64,000 bases of DNA, taken from assembly GCF_030269365.1 (NCBI RefSeq), contig NZ_BSTF01000002.1, forward strand, positions 682,001-746,000. Direction: 5' to 3'. Origin of the DNA: Lentzea sp. NBRC 102530 (GTDB lineage: Bacteria > Actinomycetota > Actinomycetes > Mycobacteriales > Pseudonocardiaceae). A program made the translations under genes and the position numbers. Below the pieces are notes generated by a model. The model saw only the letters and a program-made list of their open reading frames with translations, was not told where the DNA came from and did not search any database. Below, piece after piece: positions 8,088 through 16,968 of this stretch (position 1 is its first letter; each line of letters begins with the position of its first letter).

Positions 8088-9512
8088 ATGGAAGCGAAAA
8101 CGGACTTATCTCGGCGTACCTTCCTCGGCGTGAGCGCGCTCGGCGTGCTCGGTCTCGCCGGATGCGGGGGTGGCGGCCCCGCCGCCCCGCAGGTGGACGT
8201 CCAGGTGCCCCAGGCACTGCTCGACCAGGCGGCCTCGCTGCGCGGCGGGTCGGTCGGCATGCTCTCGCAGAAGCTGTACTCGGAAGCCGCGAACAAGGCG
8301 CTGGACAGGTCGTTGCAGGTCTTCGCAGAGGCCACCGGCACCACCGTCCGCAACGACCTGGTCTCCGGCGACGCGGGCGACATGGTCGCGAAGATGGACG
8401 CCGAGGTGAAGGCGGGCACCAGCCGCGACTTCGCGTTCGTGAGCGACCGGCGGTTCGTCGGCCAGCTGCACAACCTCGGCGCCCTCACCGACGTCACCGA
8501 CGTGGTCGAGGAGATGCGCAAGCTCTACGGGGAACCCGCGACGGAGGCCACCAACTACTGCGTCTTCGGCGGCCGCTGGTTCGCGATCCCGTACCACTTC
8601 ATCGCGACGGCGATGTACCTGCGCAAGGACTGGTACCAGGAGAAGGGGCTCCCGCTCAAACCGCACTACACGTGGGAGGAGTTGCGCGACAACGCCCTGG
8701 AGGTCTCCGACCCGGCGAAGAAGCGCTTCGGCTGGGGTCTCACGGTGAACCGCTCGGGCGACGCCAACGGCTTCATCGCGAACGTCATCAACTGCTACGG
8801 CGGCGCGCTCGCGGACAACACCGGCACGAAGGTCGTGCTGAACTCCCCGGAGACCGTCGCCGCCGTGACGTTCATGGGCGACATCTACACGAACCCGAAG
8901 TACGCGCCGATGCTGCCGCCCGGCATCGGCAGCTGGACCGACTCGAGCAACAACGAGAACTGGCTCGCCCAGATCCTCGGGCTCACGCTCAACCAGTTCA
9001 GCGTCTACGCCGACTCGAAGACCAAGAACAACCCGGTCTACGGCAACACCCACGCGTTCAACGGCGCGACCGGGCCGGCGCTCGACAAGCCGCTGGCGTT
9101 CGGCGAGTCCAACTCGTTCGTCGTGTTCAAGGGGGCGAAGAACCCCGACCTCGCGAAGCTCGTGGCCAAGTACATGGTCAGCGGCACCGCGCTGCTCGGT
9201 GTCGCGAAGGGAGCGCCGTGCCTGGTGAACCCCTCGTGGGACAAGGTGTGGGACTCCGACCCGTACTACACCAGCGGTGACCCGGCGTTCCCCGCGCTGC
9301 GCGAGCAGACCCGCACGCCGCTGCCGGTGACCACGAAGACCGGCTTCAAGTTCCCGCAGGCGCCGAGCCCCGGCGAACAGGCGGCCACCGCCGCGTACCT
9401 GCTCACCGACATGATGCAGTCGGTCATCCAGGGCACCAAGCCGGCCGACGCCGTCGCGGCGACCCACGCCCGCATGGTGCAGGTCTTCGAGCAGCAGGGC
9501 TACAAGCAGTGA
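8088..9512 (+). CDS. Sugar ABC transporter substrate-binding lipoprotein (Tat)
   Basis: 474 aa. The N-terminus has a Tat motif (SRRTFLG, residues 8-14) followed by a lipobox (LGLAGC), so it is exported folded and lipid-anchored on the outer face of the membrane. The rest has the size and aromatic pattern of type-1 (MalE-like) solute-binding proteins. Leu7 is encoded by the rare codon TTA (8106-8108), which in streptomycetes makes translation depend on the bldA tRNA. The gene is followed with a 4-nt overlap by its permease. No ATPase gene is present, so a shared MsiK-type ATPase is presumed. The ligand is probably an aldonic acid or a related oligosaccharide, judged from the adjacent dehydratases. 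Confidence 0.9.
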   Translation: MEAKTDLSRRTFLGVSALGVLGLAGCGGGGPAAPQVDVQVPQALLDQAASLRGGSVGMLSQKLYSEAANKALDRSLQVFAEATGTTVRNDLVSGDAGDMVAKMDAEVKAGTSRDFAFVSDRRFVGQLHNLGALTDVTDVVEEMRKLYGEPATEATNYCVFGGRWFAIPYHFIATAMYLRKDWYQEKGLPLKPHYTWEELRDNALEVSDPAKKRFGWGLTVNRSGDANGFIANVINCYGGALADNTGTKVVLNSPETVAAVTFMGDIYTNPKYAPMLPPGIGSWTDSSNNENWLAQILGLTLNQFSVYADSKTKNNPVYGNTHAFNGATGPALDKPLAFGESNSFVVFKGAKNPDLAKLVAKYMVSGTALLGVAKGAPCLVNPSWDKVWDSDPYYTSGDPAFPALREQTRTPLPVTTKTGFKFPQAPSPGEQAATAAYLLTDMMQSVIQGTKPADAVAATHARMVQVFEQQGYKQ

Positions 9513-11518
9513 CCGACCTGCGCACACGGCCGGCGCCGGCTCGTCCGGCGCCGCGCACGTCGAGTTCACTGACCCCGTCCCAACGGCTGCTCGGGCGCGA
9601 CTGGCGGCTCGCGGCGGCGTTCGTGGGACCGACGCTGGTGCTGGTCGCCGGCCTGATCCTCGTCCCGATCGTCGACTCGGTGGTCACCAGCACCACGGAA
9701 CGCCACGGCGCCGAGACGGTCTTCGTCGGACTGGACAACTACACCGCCCTCATCGGTGACTCCCTGTTCCACAAAGGAGTGCTGAACTCGTTCGTCTTCA
9801 CCGCGTACGCCGAGATCTTCAAGGTGACCCTCGGCCTCATCGCGGCGTTGATGCTGCACCACATGCGCCGCGGCCGCGCGATCGTCGCCGGCGTGATCCT
9901 GCTGCCGTGGGTGGTGCCGACCGTCGTCACCGCCTTCACCTGGCGGTCCCTGTTCGACCCGATCTTCGGCAGCGTCAACGTCCTGCTCACCGACTCCGGC
10001 ATCGGGCCCGTCCTCGCGTCGATCGGGCTCGTCGACCGGTGGCCGGCGGAGTGGCTGTCCGATCCGGCGCTCGCGATGCCGTCGGTCATCCTGGTCAACG
10101 TCTGGAAGGGCATCCCGTTCTTCACGGTGACGTTCCTGGCCGGGCTCAAGGCGATCGACAGCCACCTCTACGAGGCGGCGATGGTGGACGGTGCCTCGCC
10201 GTGGCAGCGGTTCGTCCACATCACACTGCCCGGCCTGCGGCACGTGATGATCGTGACGGTGCTGCTGTCGTCGATCTGGACGTTCAACAACTTCGACCTG
10301 ATCTGGCTGATGACCCAGGGCGGGCCGGGCGACGCCACCGCGCCGTACGTGATGGTGGCCTACTCGAAGGCGATCCAGCAGTTGCAACTCGGCGCGGGCG
10401 CCGCGGTCACGCTGGTGATGTTGCCGATCATCGCCGTGCTCGTCGTGGTCCTCGTGCGGATGATGCGCCGCAACGAGGTTCCGGGCGCGAGCGACCTGGG
10501 CCGCAGGCGGCTCACGCCCGCCCAGCGCCGCGCGGTGCCGTGGGTGGTCGTGCTCGTCTCGGTGCTCCTGCTGATCTGGGCGTCGCCGAACATCGTGTGG
10601 AAGGCCGCGCTCGTGCTGGGCGTGTTCGTGGTGCTCGCGGCCGCCGTCGGACGGGTCGTGTCGGTGTTCGCCGCACGGGGCAACAGGTTCGCGGCCCGCC
10701 TGATCGGCGGCACGGGGTCGGGCATCGCCCTGATCGGGCTGCTGGGCTTCGTGCTCGCCCCGCTGTACTGGATGACGGTCACGGCCTTCAAGTCCGACGA
10801 CCAGATCGTCGCGCGCACCGACGACCTCTGGCCGACCCCGTGGACCACCGAGCAGTTCACGAACCTCTTCACGGACAGGGCGTTCGGCACCTGGTACCTC
10901 AACACCGTCCTGGTGTCGGTGGCGTCCACGGTGATCGCGCTGGTCTGCGCGGCGCTGGCCGGGTACGCGTTGGCGCGCCTGAAGTTCCGGGGCTCGGAGA
11001 GCTTCACGGTGACGATCCTGCTCACCTACGTGATGCCGGGCGCGTTGCTGTTCATCCCGCTGTACCAGTTGATGAGCGGCATCGGCCTCAACGACTCGTT
11101 GTGGTCGCTCGTGCTCGCCTACCCGACGTTCACGCTGCCGTTCGCGACGTGGTTGCTCGTCGGGTACTTCCGGTCGATCCCGGCGGACCTCGAGGAGGCC
11201 GCGCTGGTCGACGGCTGCACCCGGTTCGGGGCGTTCCTGCGGATCACGTTGCCGCTGGCCAAACCTGGCCTGCTCGCCGTCGCGCTGTTCACGCTCACCA
11301 ACGCGTGGAACGAGTTCCTGTTCGCGTTCGTGTTCATCACCCAGGACGACTACAAGACGTTGCCGGTCGGCATGCAGTCGATGATCTTCGGTGACGTCGT
11401 GCCGCAGGGCCAGCTCGCCGCGGCCTCGCTGCTGATCAGCATCCCGGTCGTGACCATGTACGCGTTCGGGCAGCGGTTCCTGACCGAGGGCCTCACCGCC
11501 GGGGCGGTGAAGGGGTGA
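9509..11518 (+). CDS. Fused MalF-MalG type sugar ABC permease
   Basis: 669 aa, about twice the usual permease length. It contains two complete permease units in one chain. The first half (residues ~30-320) is MalF-like and has the EAA loop EAAMVDGASPWQRFVHITLP. The second half (residues ~400-669) is MalG-like with EEAALVDGCTRFGAFLRITL. They are joined by a basic linker and extra hydrophobic segments (residues ~345-395). Both EAA loops keep the conserved glycine, so both should bind the ATPase. It overlaps the binding-protein gene and the following dehydratase gene by 4 nt each. The sequence shows no frameshift, so the fusion looks natural. Confidence 0.9.
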   Translation: MTDLRTRPAPARPAPRTSSSLTPSQRLLGRDWRLAAAFVGPTLVLVAGLILVPIVDSVVTSTTERHGAETVFVGLDNYTALIGDSLFHKGVLNSFVFTAYAEIFKVTLGLIAALMLHHMRRGRAIVAGVILLPWVVPTVVTAFTWRSLFDPIFGSVNVLLTDSGIGPVLASIGLVDRWPAEWLSDPALAMPSVILVNVWKGIPFFTVTFLAGLKAIDSHLYEAAMVDGASPWQRFVHITLPGLRHVMIVTVLLSSIWTFNNFDLIWLMTQGGPGDATAPYVMVAYSKAIQQLQLGAGAAVTLVMLPIIAVLVVVLVRMMRRNEVPGASDLGRRRLTPAQRRAVPWVVVLVSVLLLIWASPNIVWKAALVLGVFVVLAAAVGRVVSVFAARGNRFAARLIGGTGSGIALIGLLGFVLAPLYWMTVTAFKSDDQIVARTDDLWPTPWTTEQFTNLFTDRAFGTWYLNTVLVSVASTVIALVCAALAGYALARLKFRGSESFTVTILLTYVMPGALLFIPLYQLMSGIGLNDSLWSLVLAYPTFTLPFATWLLVGYFRSIPADLEEAALVDGCTRFGAFLRITLPLAKPGLLAVALFTLTNAWNEFLFAFVFITQDDYKTLPVGMQSMIFGDVVPQGQLAAASLLISIPVVTMYAFGQRFLTEGLTAGAVKG

Positions 11519-12786
11519 GCGAGGCGATCACGGAGGAGCACGTCGCCACCGCGTCGCGTCCGAGTGCCTTGCGGATCACCGATCTGCGGGTGGCGAACCT
11601 GGCCGGCGTGCCCTTCCACTCGTCGATCGTCCGGATCGAGACGAACCAGGGGCTGGTGGGCTACGGGGAGGTGCGCGACCAGGCCAGCGCCACCTACGCG
11701 TTGATGCTCAAGAGCCGGCTGGTCGGCGAGAACCCCTGCAACGTCGAGAAGATCTTCCGCGGGATCAGGCAGTTCGGGCACCACGGACGGCAGGGAGGGG
11801 GAGTGTCCGGCGTCGAGATGGCGCTGACGGACCTCGCGGGCAAGGCGTACGGGGTGCCCGCGCACGCGTTGCTCGGTGGCCGGTACCGCGACCGGATCCG
11901 GTGCTACGCCGACACCCCGTCGCTGCCGGACCCGCACGAGATGGGAGCCCGGCTGCTGGAACGCAGGCGGCGCGGGTACACGATGCTCAAGATGGACGTG
12001 GGCGTCGACCTGTTGTGGGACGTCCCGGGGGCGTTGATCGCGCCGCCCGGGGCCCGCGAGGACCTCGCGACGATGCACCCGTTCACCGGGATCCAGGTCA
12101 CCGATCTGGGCGTGCGGCACCTGGCGTCCTACGTGGACGTCGTCCGGTCGATCGTGGGCTACGACGTCGCGCTCGCCGCCGACCACTTCGGCCACATCGC
12201 GCTCGACTCGTGCATCCGCATCGGCCGAGCGCTGGAACCGTTCACGCTGGCGTGGATCGAGGACCTGATCCCGTGGCAGCTGACCGACCAGTGGCGCCAG
12301 CTCACCGAAGCCGTTGCCGTCCCGACCTGCACGGGCGAGGACATCTACCTGCTCGACGGGTTCCGGCCGTTGCTGGACACCGGCGCCATCCGCGTCGTGC
12401 ACCCGGATCCGGCGACGGCGGGCGGGATGGCGGAGACCAAGCGGATCGGTGATCACGCGCAGGAACGCGGGATCCCGATGGCGTTGCACCTCGCGGCGTC
12501 CCCGATCGCGACGATGGCGTCCGTGCACCTGGCCGCCGCCACGCAGAACTTCCTCGCGCTGGAGCACCACGCGGCCGAGGTCGAGTTCTGGAGCGACCTC
12601 GTCACCGGCCTGCCCCGGCCGTTGATCGAGGACGGCCACATCGCCGTGCCGGACACACCGGGGCTGGGGTTCGGGGACCTCGACGAGGAGTCGGTGCGCT
12701 GCCACCTCGACCCGCGGGACCCGGTCTTCTTCGCCGAGACGAAGCACTGGGACCGCGAGTCGAGCCACGACCGCCTGTGGAGCTGA
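11515..12786 (+). CDS. Enolase-superfamily sugar-acid dehydratase
   Basis: 423 aa from a GTG start overlapping the permease stop (GTGA). It has an MR-like N-terminal lid (ETNQGLVGYGEVRDQ) and the barrel motifs: Lys in MLKMDVGV, metal ligands Asp in LAADHFGH, Glu in AWIEDLIPW and Glu in CTGEDIYLLDG, then HPDPATAGG and His in ALHLAASP. It is distinct from the dehydratase at 5972-7129 and is longer. As the last gene of the import operon it most likely dehydrates the imported acid or one of its breakdown products to a 2-keto-3-deoxy acid. Substrate not determined. Confidence 0.87.
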   Translation: MSEAITEEHVATASRPSALRITDLRVANLAGVPFHSSIVRIETNQGLVGYGEVRDQASATYALMLKSRLVGENPCNVEKIFRGIRQFGHHGRQGGGVSGVEMALTDLAGKAYGVPAHALLGGRYRDRIRCYADTPSLPDPHEMGARLLERRRRGYTMLKMDVGVDLLWDVPGALIAPPGAREDLATMHPFTGIQVTDLGVRHLASYVDVVRSIVGYDVALAADHFGHIALDSCIRIGRALEPFTLAWIEDLIPWQLTDQWRQLTEAVAVPTCTGEDIYLLDGFRPLLDTGAIRVVHPDPATAGGMAETKRIGDHAQERGIPMALHLAASPIATMASVHLAAATQNFLALEHHAAEVEFWSDLVTGLPRPLIEDGHIAVPDTPGLGFGDLDEESVRCHLDPRDPVFFAETKHWDRESSHDRLWS

Positions 12787-12801
12787 CGAGCGGTTGTGGA
12801 G

Positions 12802-13539
12802 CTAGCGTCCCTGCTCGGCGCGCCACTTCTCGTACTCGGGCCAGGCGTCCTCCGACAACGGGTAGTACCGCCGCAGGTCGCCGCCCTCGGACAGCCGGAT
12901 CCGGGAGAACTCCTCCCACTCCGCGTGTTCCCGGGCGGCGGCGACCAGTGCGGGCGCGAGCTTCACCGGCACCACGACCGCCCCGTCGTCGTCCGCGACG
13001 ACGATGTCGCCCGGTTCGACGAGCGTGCCGCCGCAGGCCACCGGCACGTTCACGGCGGTCGGGACGATGCCGGTCTGGGCGTGGTAGTTCGGGGTGGCAC
13101 CGCGGATCCACAGCCCGAGCCCGAGCTTCTTGGCCTCGCCGACGTCGCGCAGGCACCCGTCGATCACCACGCCCGCGCCGCCGCGACCCTTGAAGTACGT
13201 CAGCATCATCTCGCCGAACACCCCGCTGCCCATGTCGCCGCGCGCGTCCACGACGATCATGTCGCCCTGCTGGGCGTGGTACATGACGTGCCGGTGCAGT
13301 TGTTTCTCCGGCTCGGCGTACTCCTCGTCGGGGTAGAGGTCCTCCCGCTTCGGCAGGAACTGCAGCGTCAGCGCCGGACCGGCCACCCGCACGCCGGGCG
13401 TCACCGTGACCGGGCCCTGGATGAACGCGCTGCGGATGCCCATGCGGCTCAGTTCGGCGCTCGCCGTCGCGCTGCCGAGAGCCGCGAGGGCGGTGCTGAG
13501 TTCTGCGGGCGGGCGAACGATGTCGTGCGTCTCGACCAC
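12802..13539 (-). CDS. RraA-family (HMG/oxaloacetate aldolase-like) protein
   Basis: 245 aa from a GTG start with GAGGGAG upstream. It has the RraA/MenG fold signature: GPAVTLQF-like PALTLQFLPK, MVVDARGDMGSGVFGEM-type IVVDARGDMGSGVFGEM, VIDGCLRD and the metal/substrate-binding DIVVADDDGAVVVP near the C-terminus. Members act as 4-hydroxy-4-methyl-2-oxoglutarate/oxaloacetate aldolases, or as 2-keto acid lyases in sugar-acid pathways. It converges on the dehydratase operon (15-bp gap), so a lyase role on a 2-keto-3-deoxy acid product is an attractive inference. Confidence 0.85.
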   Translation of the reverse strand: MVETHDIVRPPAELSTALAALGSATASAELSRMGIRSAFIQGPVTVTPGVRVAGPALTLQFLPKREDLYPDEEYAEPEKQLHRHVMYHAQQGDMIVVDARGDMGSGVFGEMMLTYFKGRGGAGVVIDGCLRDVGEAKKLGLGLWIRGATPNYHAQTGIVPTAVNVPVACGGTLVEPGDIVVADDDGAVVVPVKLAPALVAAAREHAEWEEFSRIRLSEGGDLRRYYPLSEDAWPEYEKWRAEQGR

Positions 13540-13683
13540 GTCGGCAACTCCCTCGGATTCGCGATGACCGCCGGTGAACCTCGATGAGCCTGCGATCCGA
13601 GCCTAGTGCAGGAAACCGCCGGGCAGAGCCGGGAGTTGTTTCGAAAAGTCAGGAGACGTTGTGCGGCAACGAGTTCGCGCGAG
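13540..13683. other. 144-bp intergenic region
   Basis: This holds the upstream region of the RraA-like gene and the 3' end of the downstream ChvE-like gene. I see no convincing hairpin, palindrome or small ORF in it. Confidence 0.5.
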
Positions 13684-14778
13684 TCAGCGGAGCTGGTCGT
13701 CGGTGTAGTAGCCGGAGTCGACGAGGACCTGGTGGTAGTTGGCCTTGTCGACGCTCACGGGGTTGAGCAGGAAGGCCGGGACGATCTTGACGCCGTTCTC
13801 GTAGTCGTTGAGGTTGTTGAGCTGCGGCGGTGTCCGTCCCTTCAGCACCGCCTCCGCCATCGACGCCGTGGCCGTGGCGAGTTCGCGGGTGTCCTTGTAG
13901 ATCGTGGAGTACTGCTCGCCCGCGATGATGGACTTCACCGAGGGCAGTTCGGCGTCCTGGCCCGTCACGATCGGCAGGGGTGCGCCGTAGCCGTTGTTCT
14001 TCAGCGCGGTGAGGACCCCCAGCGAAATGCCGTCATAGGGCGAAAGCACGCCGTTCACCTTGTTCTTCTTGTACGCCGTGGTGAGGATCTCCTCCATGCG
14101 CTTGCGGGCGGTCTCGCCGTCCCACCGCAGGGTCGTCACGGCCGTGAAGTCGACCTGACCGCTGCGCACCACCAGTTTCTTCTCGTCGAGATAGGGCTTG
14201 AGCACGGACATCGCGCCGTTGAAGAAGAACGCCGAGTTGTTGTCGTCCGCGGAACCGGCGAACAGTTCGACGTTGAACGGGCCGGGCTGGGGACCGGGAG
14301 TGCCGTCACCGTTGCGCAGGCCCAGGCCGTTCAGCAGCGACTCGGCCTGGTAGACGCCGACGCGGAAGTTCTCGAACGTCGCGTAGTAGTCGACGTTCGG
14401 GCTGCCGCGCAGCAGCCGGTCGTAGGCGATCACCGGGATCCCGGCCTCCGCGGCGGCCGCCAGCGGTTCGGTGAGCGCGGAGCCGTCCACCGAGGCGATG
14501 ATCAGGAGTTTCGCGCCGGCGGCGATCTGGCTCTGCACCTGCCTCACCTGCGTGGGCACGTCGTTCTGCGCGTACTGCAGGTCGACCTTGTGGCCGCGCG
14601 ACTCGAGGTCGCGCTTGATGTTGTCGCCGTCGCTGATCCAGCGTTCCGACTTCGTCGTGGGCATCGTGACACCCACGAGAGCGCTCTCAACCGGTTTGCT
14701 CTGCTGCCCCGCGGCGGGCGAGCCGCACGCCGCAGCGAGCAGCGCGATCACGGGAACGACGAACTTCGGTGATCGCAT
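13684..14778 (-). CDS. ChvE/XylF-like sugar-binding lipoprotein, orphan
   Basis: 364 aa with a lipoprotein signal (VPVIALLAAACGS, lipobox LAAAC). The mature protein is a type-1 periplasmic-binding fold (Peripla_BP_4): VGVTMPTTKSERWISDGDN, then AKLLIIASVDGSALTEPL, GIPVIAYDRLL, PIVTGQDAELPSVKSI. It resembles ChvE and xylose/multiple-sugar binding proteins. These normally work with an ATPase and permease of the rbs/mms type, but neither is nearby; the gene stands alone. It may serve a distant transporter or a sensor. GAGGTG lies 8 nt before the ATG. Confidence 0.87.
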   Translation of the reverse strand: MRSPKFVVPVIALLAAACGSPAAGQQSKPVESALVGVTMPTTKSERWISDGDNIKRDLESRGHKVDLQYAQNDVPTQVRQVQSQIAAGAKLLIIASVDGSALTEPLAAAAEAGIPVIAYDRLLRGSPNVDYYATFENFRVGVYQAESLLNGLGLRNGDGTPGPQPGPFNVELFAGSADDNNSAFFFNGAMSVLKPYLDEKKLVVRSGQVDFTAVTTLRWDGETARKRMEEILTTAYKKNKVNGVLSPYDGISLGVLTALKNNGYGAPLPIVTGQDAELPSVKSIIAGEQYSTIYKDTRELATATASMAEAVLKGRTPPQLNNLNDYENGVKIVPAFLLNPVSVDKANYHQVLVDSGYYTDDQLR

Positions 14779-14800
14779 TCATGCACCTCACGCGCTGTTT

Positions 14801-14816
14801 TGTGACCTGCGCCACA
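14801..14816. promoter_or_regulatory. CRP-like half-conserved palindrome
   Basis: TGTGACCTGCGCCACA, 23-38 bp upstream of the ChvE-like ATG, matches a CRP-type site (TGTGA-N6-TCACA) with one mismatch. Position is plausible for a promoter site, but a single copy in GC-rich DNA is weak evidence. Confidence 0.3.
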
Positions 14817-14902
14817 AGCGGGATGTGCACGTTAACAACTGATTGCCGGAGGATCAAGCGGTGCGTGCGCAACGGGTTCCGGCCATCAAAGACCCGAATG
14901 GG

Positions 14903-16843
14903 TCAGCGGCGGTCGCGCTCCCACAACAGTTCGGTGAGGTGCGTGACCGCTTTGTCCCGATGCCGCCGGTAGGTGTTGAAAGACAGGTGCAACGACTCCG
15001 CGACGCGCTCCTGAACACCGACCGGTCGCAGGAACGTGCGCTCGACCAGCACCCGGAACTCGGGCTTCAGCCCGGCGGCGGTGTCCTCGAGCAACTCCCG
15101 CAACGATTCAGCGGGCGTGCGTCCCGCGCCTCCGTGCCGCGCGACCATCCGCGACCGCAGCAACGGGTTGTGGTGCAGCAGTTCCGGGGAGTGCAGGGCG
15201 CGCAGCGCGGAGCGGACGGCCTCGGTGAACTCCGGCCGGGACAGCACCTCGCCGGGCTCCTGCCGCACCGGCGCGCCGATCTGGTTGGCGTGCAACAGAT
15301 CCGTGTACTCCTCCACGTCGGCCCGGCGCCAGTCGCGGGCGAACAGCGGACGGGACGACGCGCCGACGGCCCGGAACCCGAGCGACTTCAGCGCGGGTGT
15401 CCACAGTGCGCCGTCCTCGAACGCGTCCACGAAGGTCCACGCCGTGTCGTCGCCGATCAGGACGATCTCCAGCATCTGCCACGCGACGAACAGCGTCAGC
15501 GACGGGGACGGGCGTTGCCCGTGGTCGCGGTCGAGGAAGAACCGCCACGCGCGGACCCGTTCGCCGGCGCGCGGAGGCCCGAACTCCTCGGCGTGCCACC
15601 ACATCGCGTCCGTGCGGGGGTCCGCGCCGAGATCGGCCTCGGCCAGGTCCAGGCACGCGCCGAAGCCCTGCGGTGCGCCGTTGCCGGTGCGGAAGACGCG
15701 GAACGCCTCGGGCCGGCGCTGCAGCCACCGCGCCACCGAGGCGGCCTGGTCGTGCCCCTGCCACCGGGCCGTCATGGCGACGATTTCCGGCTGATCGCCC
15801 TCGCGCAGCGAGTCGGCGTGAGTCCGCAAGGTCGGCGGGAGCGACGCCAGCGCGGCGAAGCGCGACCGCGTGCCGTTGAGCACGACCGTCATGACCATCA
15901 GGTCGAGCCGGTGCCGTTCGTCCGCCGTGGCCCGGACCTGGCCCTGGAACAGCGCGAGCTTCCTGCGGTAGAGGTCGGCGTAGCGGCTGGGATCGCGCCA
16001 GCGCAGGTCCGCGACGACGGCGTCGCGGACCACGTCGTGCGGGTACAGGCCGTACGGCGACTCGTCGACGAACACCTGTGCCCGCAACCAGGCGAACAGC
16101 TCCCCGGTGTCGTCGCCGGCGAGCGTGCGCAGCAGGTCCTCGGTGGTGACGAGCAGCAGCGCGCACACCTCCAGCGCGGTGCGGTGGCGGGCGCTCGGCA
16201 CGTCACCGATCAGCTGCGTCAGCAACGCGGCCGCCCCGCCGGGCAGGTCCGCCAGGGTGCGGGGCGACGCTCCGCGGCGCACGGCGTCCACCACCATCGA
16301 CAACGTGAGGGGGTGACCGCTGCTGATCTTCAGCAGCCGCTCGTGCTCTTCCTCGGGAACCTCCTGAGCGCACAGGTAGGCGCGACCGTCCCGCTCGGAC
16401 AGGTTGCCGAGGGCGACGACCTCCATCACCGTCCGCCACGCCGGGTCCGCGCGCCACCGCGGGCCGGGGCCACGCCGTCCGGCGATCACCACCAGGCACG
16501 ACGCCGGGAGCGACGGCAGGTAGTGCTCGCGGATCCAGTCGTCGAGCGGTTCCAGCAGTTCGTAGGTGTCGAGGAAGAGGAGCGAGGGCGCGTCGGCGGG
16601 CGCCGGCAGCGCGCTCCGGCCGAGCGCCAGGTGGCGGGCGTCGATCCGGACCGGTTCGACCCCCTTCCCGGCGGCCACCTCGGCGAACACGTCGAGCAAC
16701 GTGCTCTTGCCCACCCCGCCCGGTCCGTGCACGAAGACCACACCGGAACCGCCCAGCGCGTCCCGGAACAGGGCGACCTCGTCGTCACGACCGGTGAAGG
16801 ACCGCAGCCGCAGCTCCCGCAGGGTGTGTCCGAGTGAGGGCAT
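14903..16843 (-). CDS. STAND-like ATPase regulator with C-terminal HTH
   Basis: 646 aa from the ATG at 16843. A P-loop is present near residue 35 (VFVHGPGGVGKSTLL) with a Walker B-like SLLFLDTYELL and a downstream winged/helical region. The C-terminal ~45 residues (VQERVAESLHLSFNTYRRHRD onwards) look like the HTH found at the end of actinobacterial ATPase regulators. The middle ~300 residues are helical with no recognisable sensor domain. Such proteins are thought to be ATP-switched signalling or transcription factors. A start at 16963 exists but would overlap the divergent promoter region. The target is unknown. Confidence 0.75.
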   Translation of the reverse strand: MPSLGHTLRELRLRSFTGRDDEVALFRDALGGSGVVFVHGPGGVGKSTLLDVFAEVAAGKGVEPVRIDARHLALGRSALPAPADAPSLLFLDTYELLEPLDDWIREHYLPSLPASCLVVIAGRRGPGPRWRADPAWRTVMEVVALGNLSERDGRAYLCAQEVPEEEHERLLKISSGHPLTLSMVVDAVRRGASPRTLADLPGGAAALLTQLIGDVPSARHRTALEVCALLLVTTEDLLRTLAGDDTGELFAWLRAQVFVDESPYGLYPHDVVRDAVVADLRWRDPSRYADLYRRKLALFQGQVRATADERHRLDLMVMTVVLNGTRSRFAALASLPPTLRTHADSLREGDQPEIVAMTARWQGHDQAASVARWLQRRPEAFRVFRTGNGAPQGFGACLDLAEADLGADPRTDAMWWHAEEFGPPRAGERVRAWRFFLDRDHGQRPSPSLTLFVAWQMLEIVLIGDDTAWTFVDAFEDGALWTPALKSLGFRAVGASSRPLFARDWRRADVEEYTDLLHANQIGAPVRQEPGEVLSRPEFTEAVRSALRALHSPELLHHNPLLRSRMVARHGGAGRTPAESLRELLEDTAAGLKPEFRVLVERTFLRPVGVQERVAESLHLSFNTYRRHRDKAVTHLTELLWERDRR

Positions 16844-16968
16844 GCACCCGACAGTAACCAACCCGGGTTTGGGCACCGGATGGGCAGCGGCCGGGCTGTC
16901 GGCGGGGCGCCGGAGCGGTGACGATCTCGACCAGTCCTGTCCCACCGCGGAAACGAGAGACACCCACC

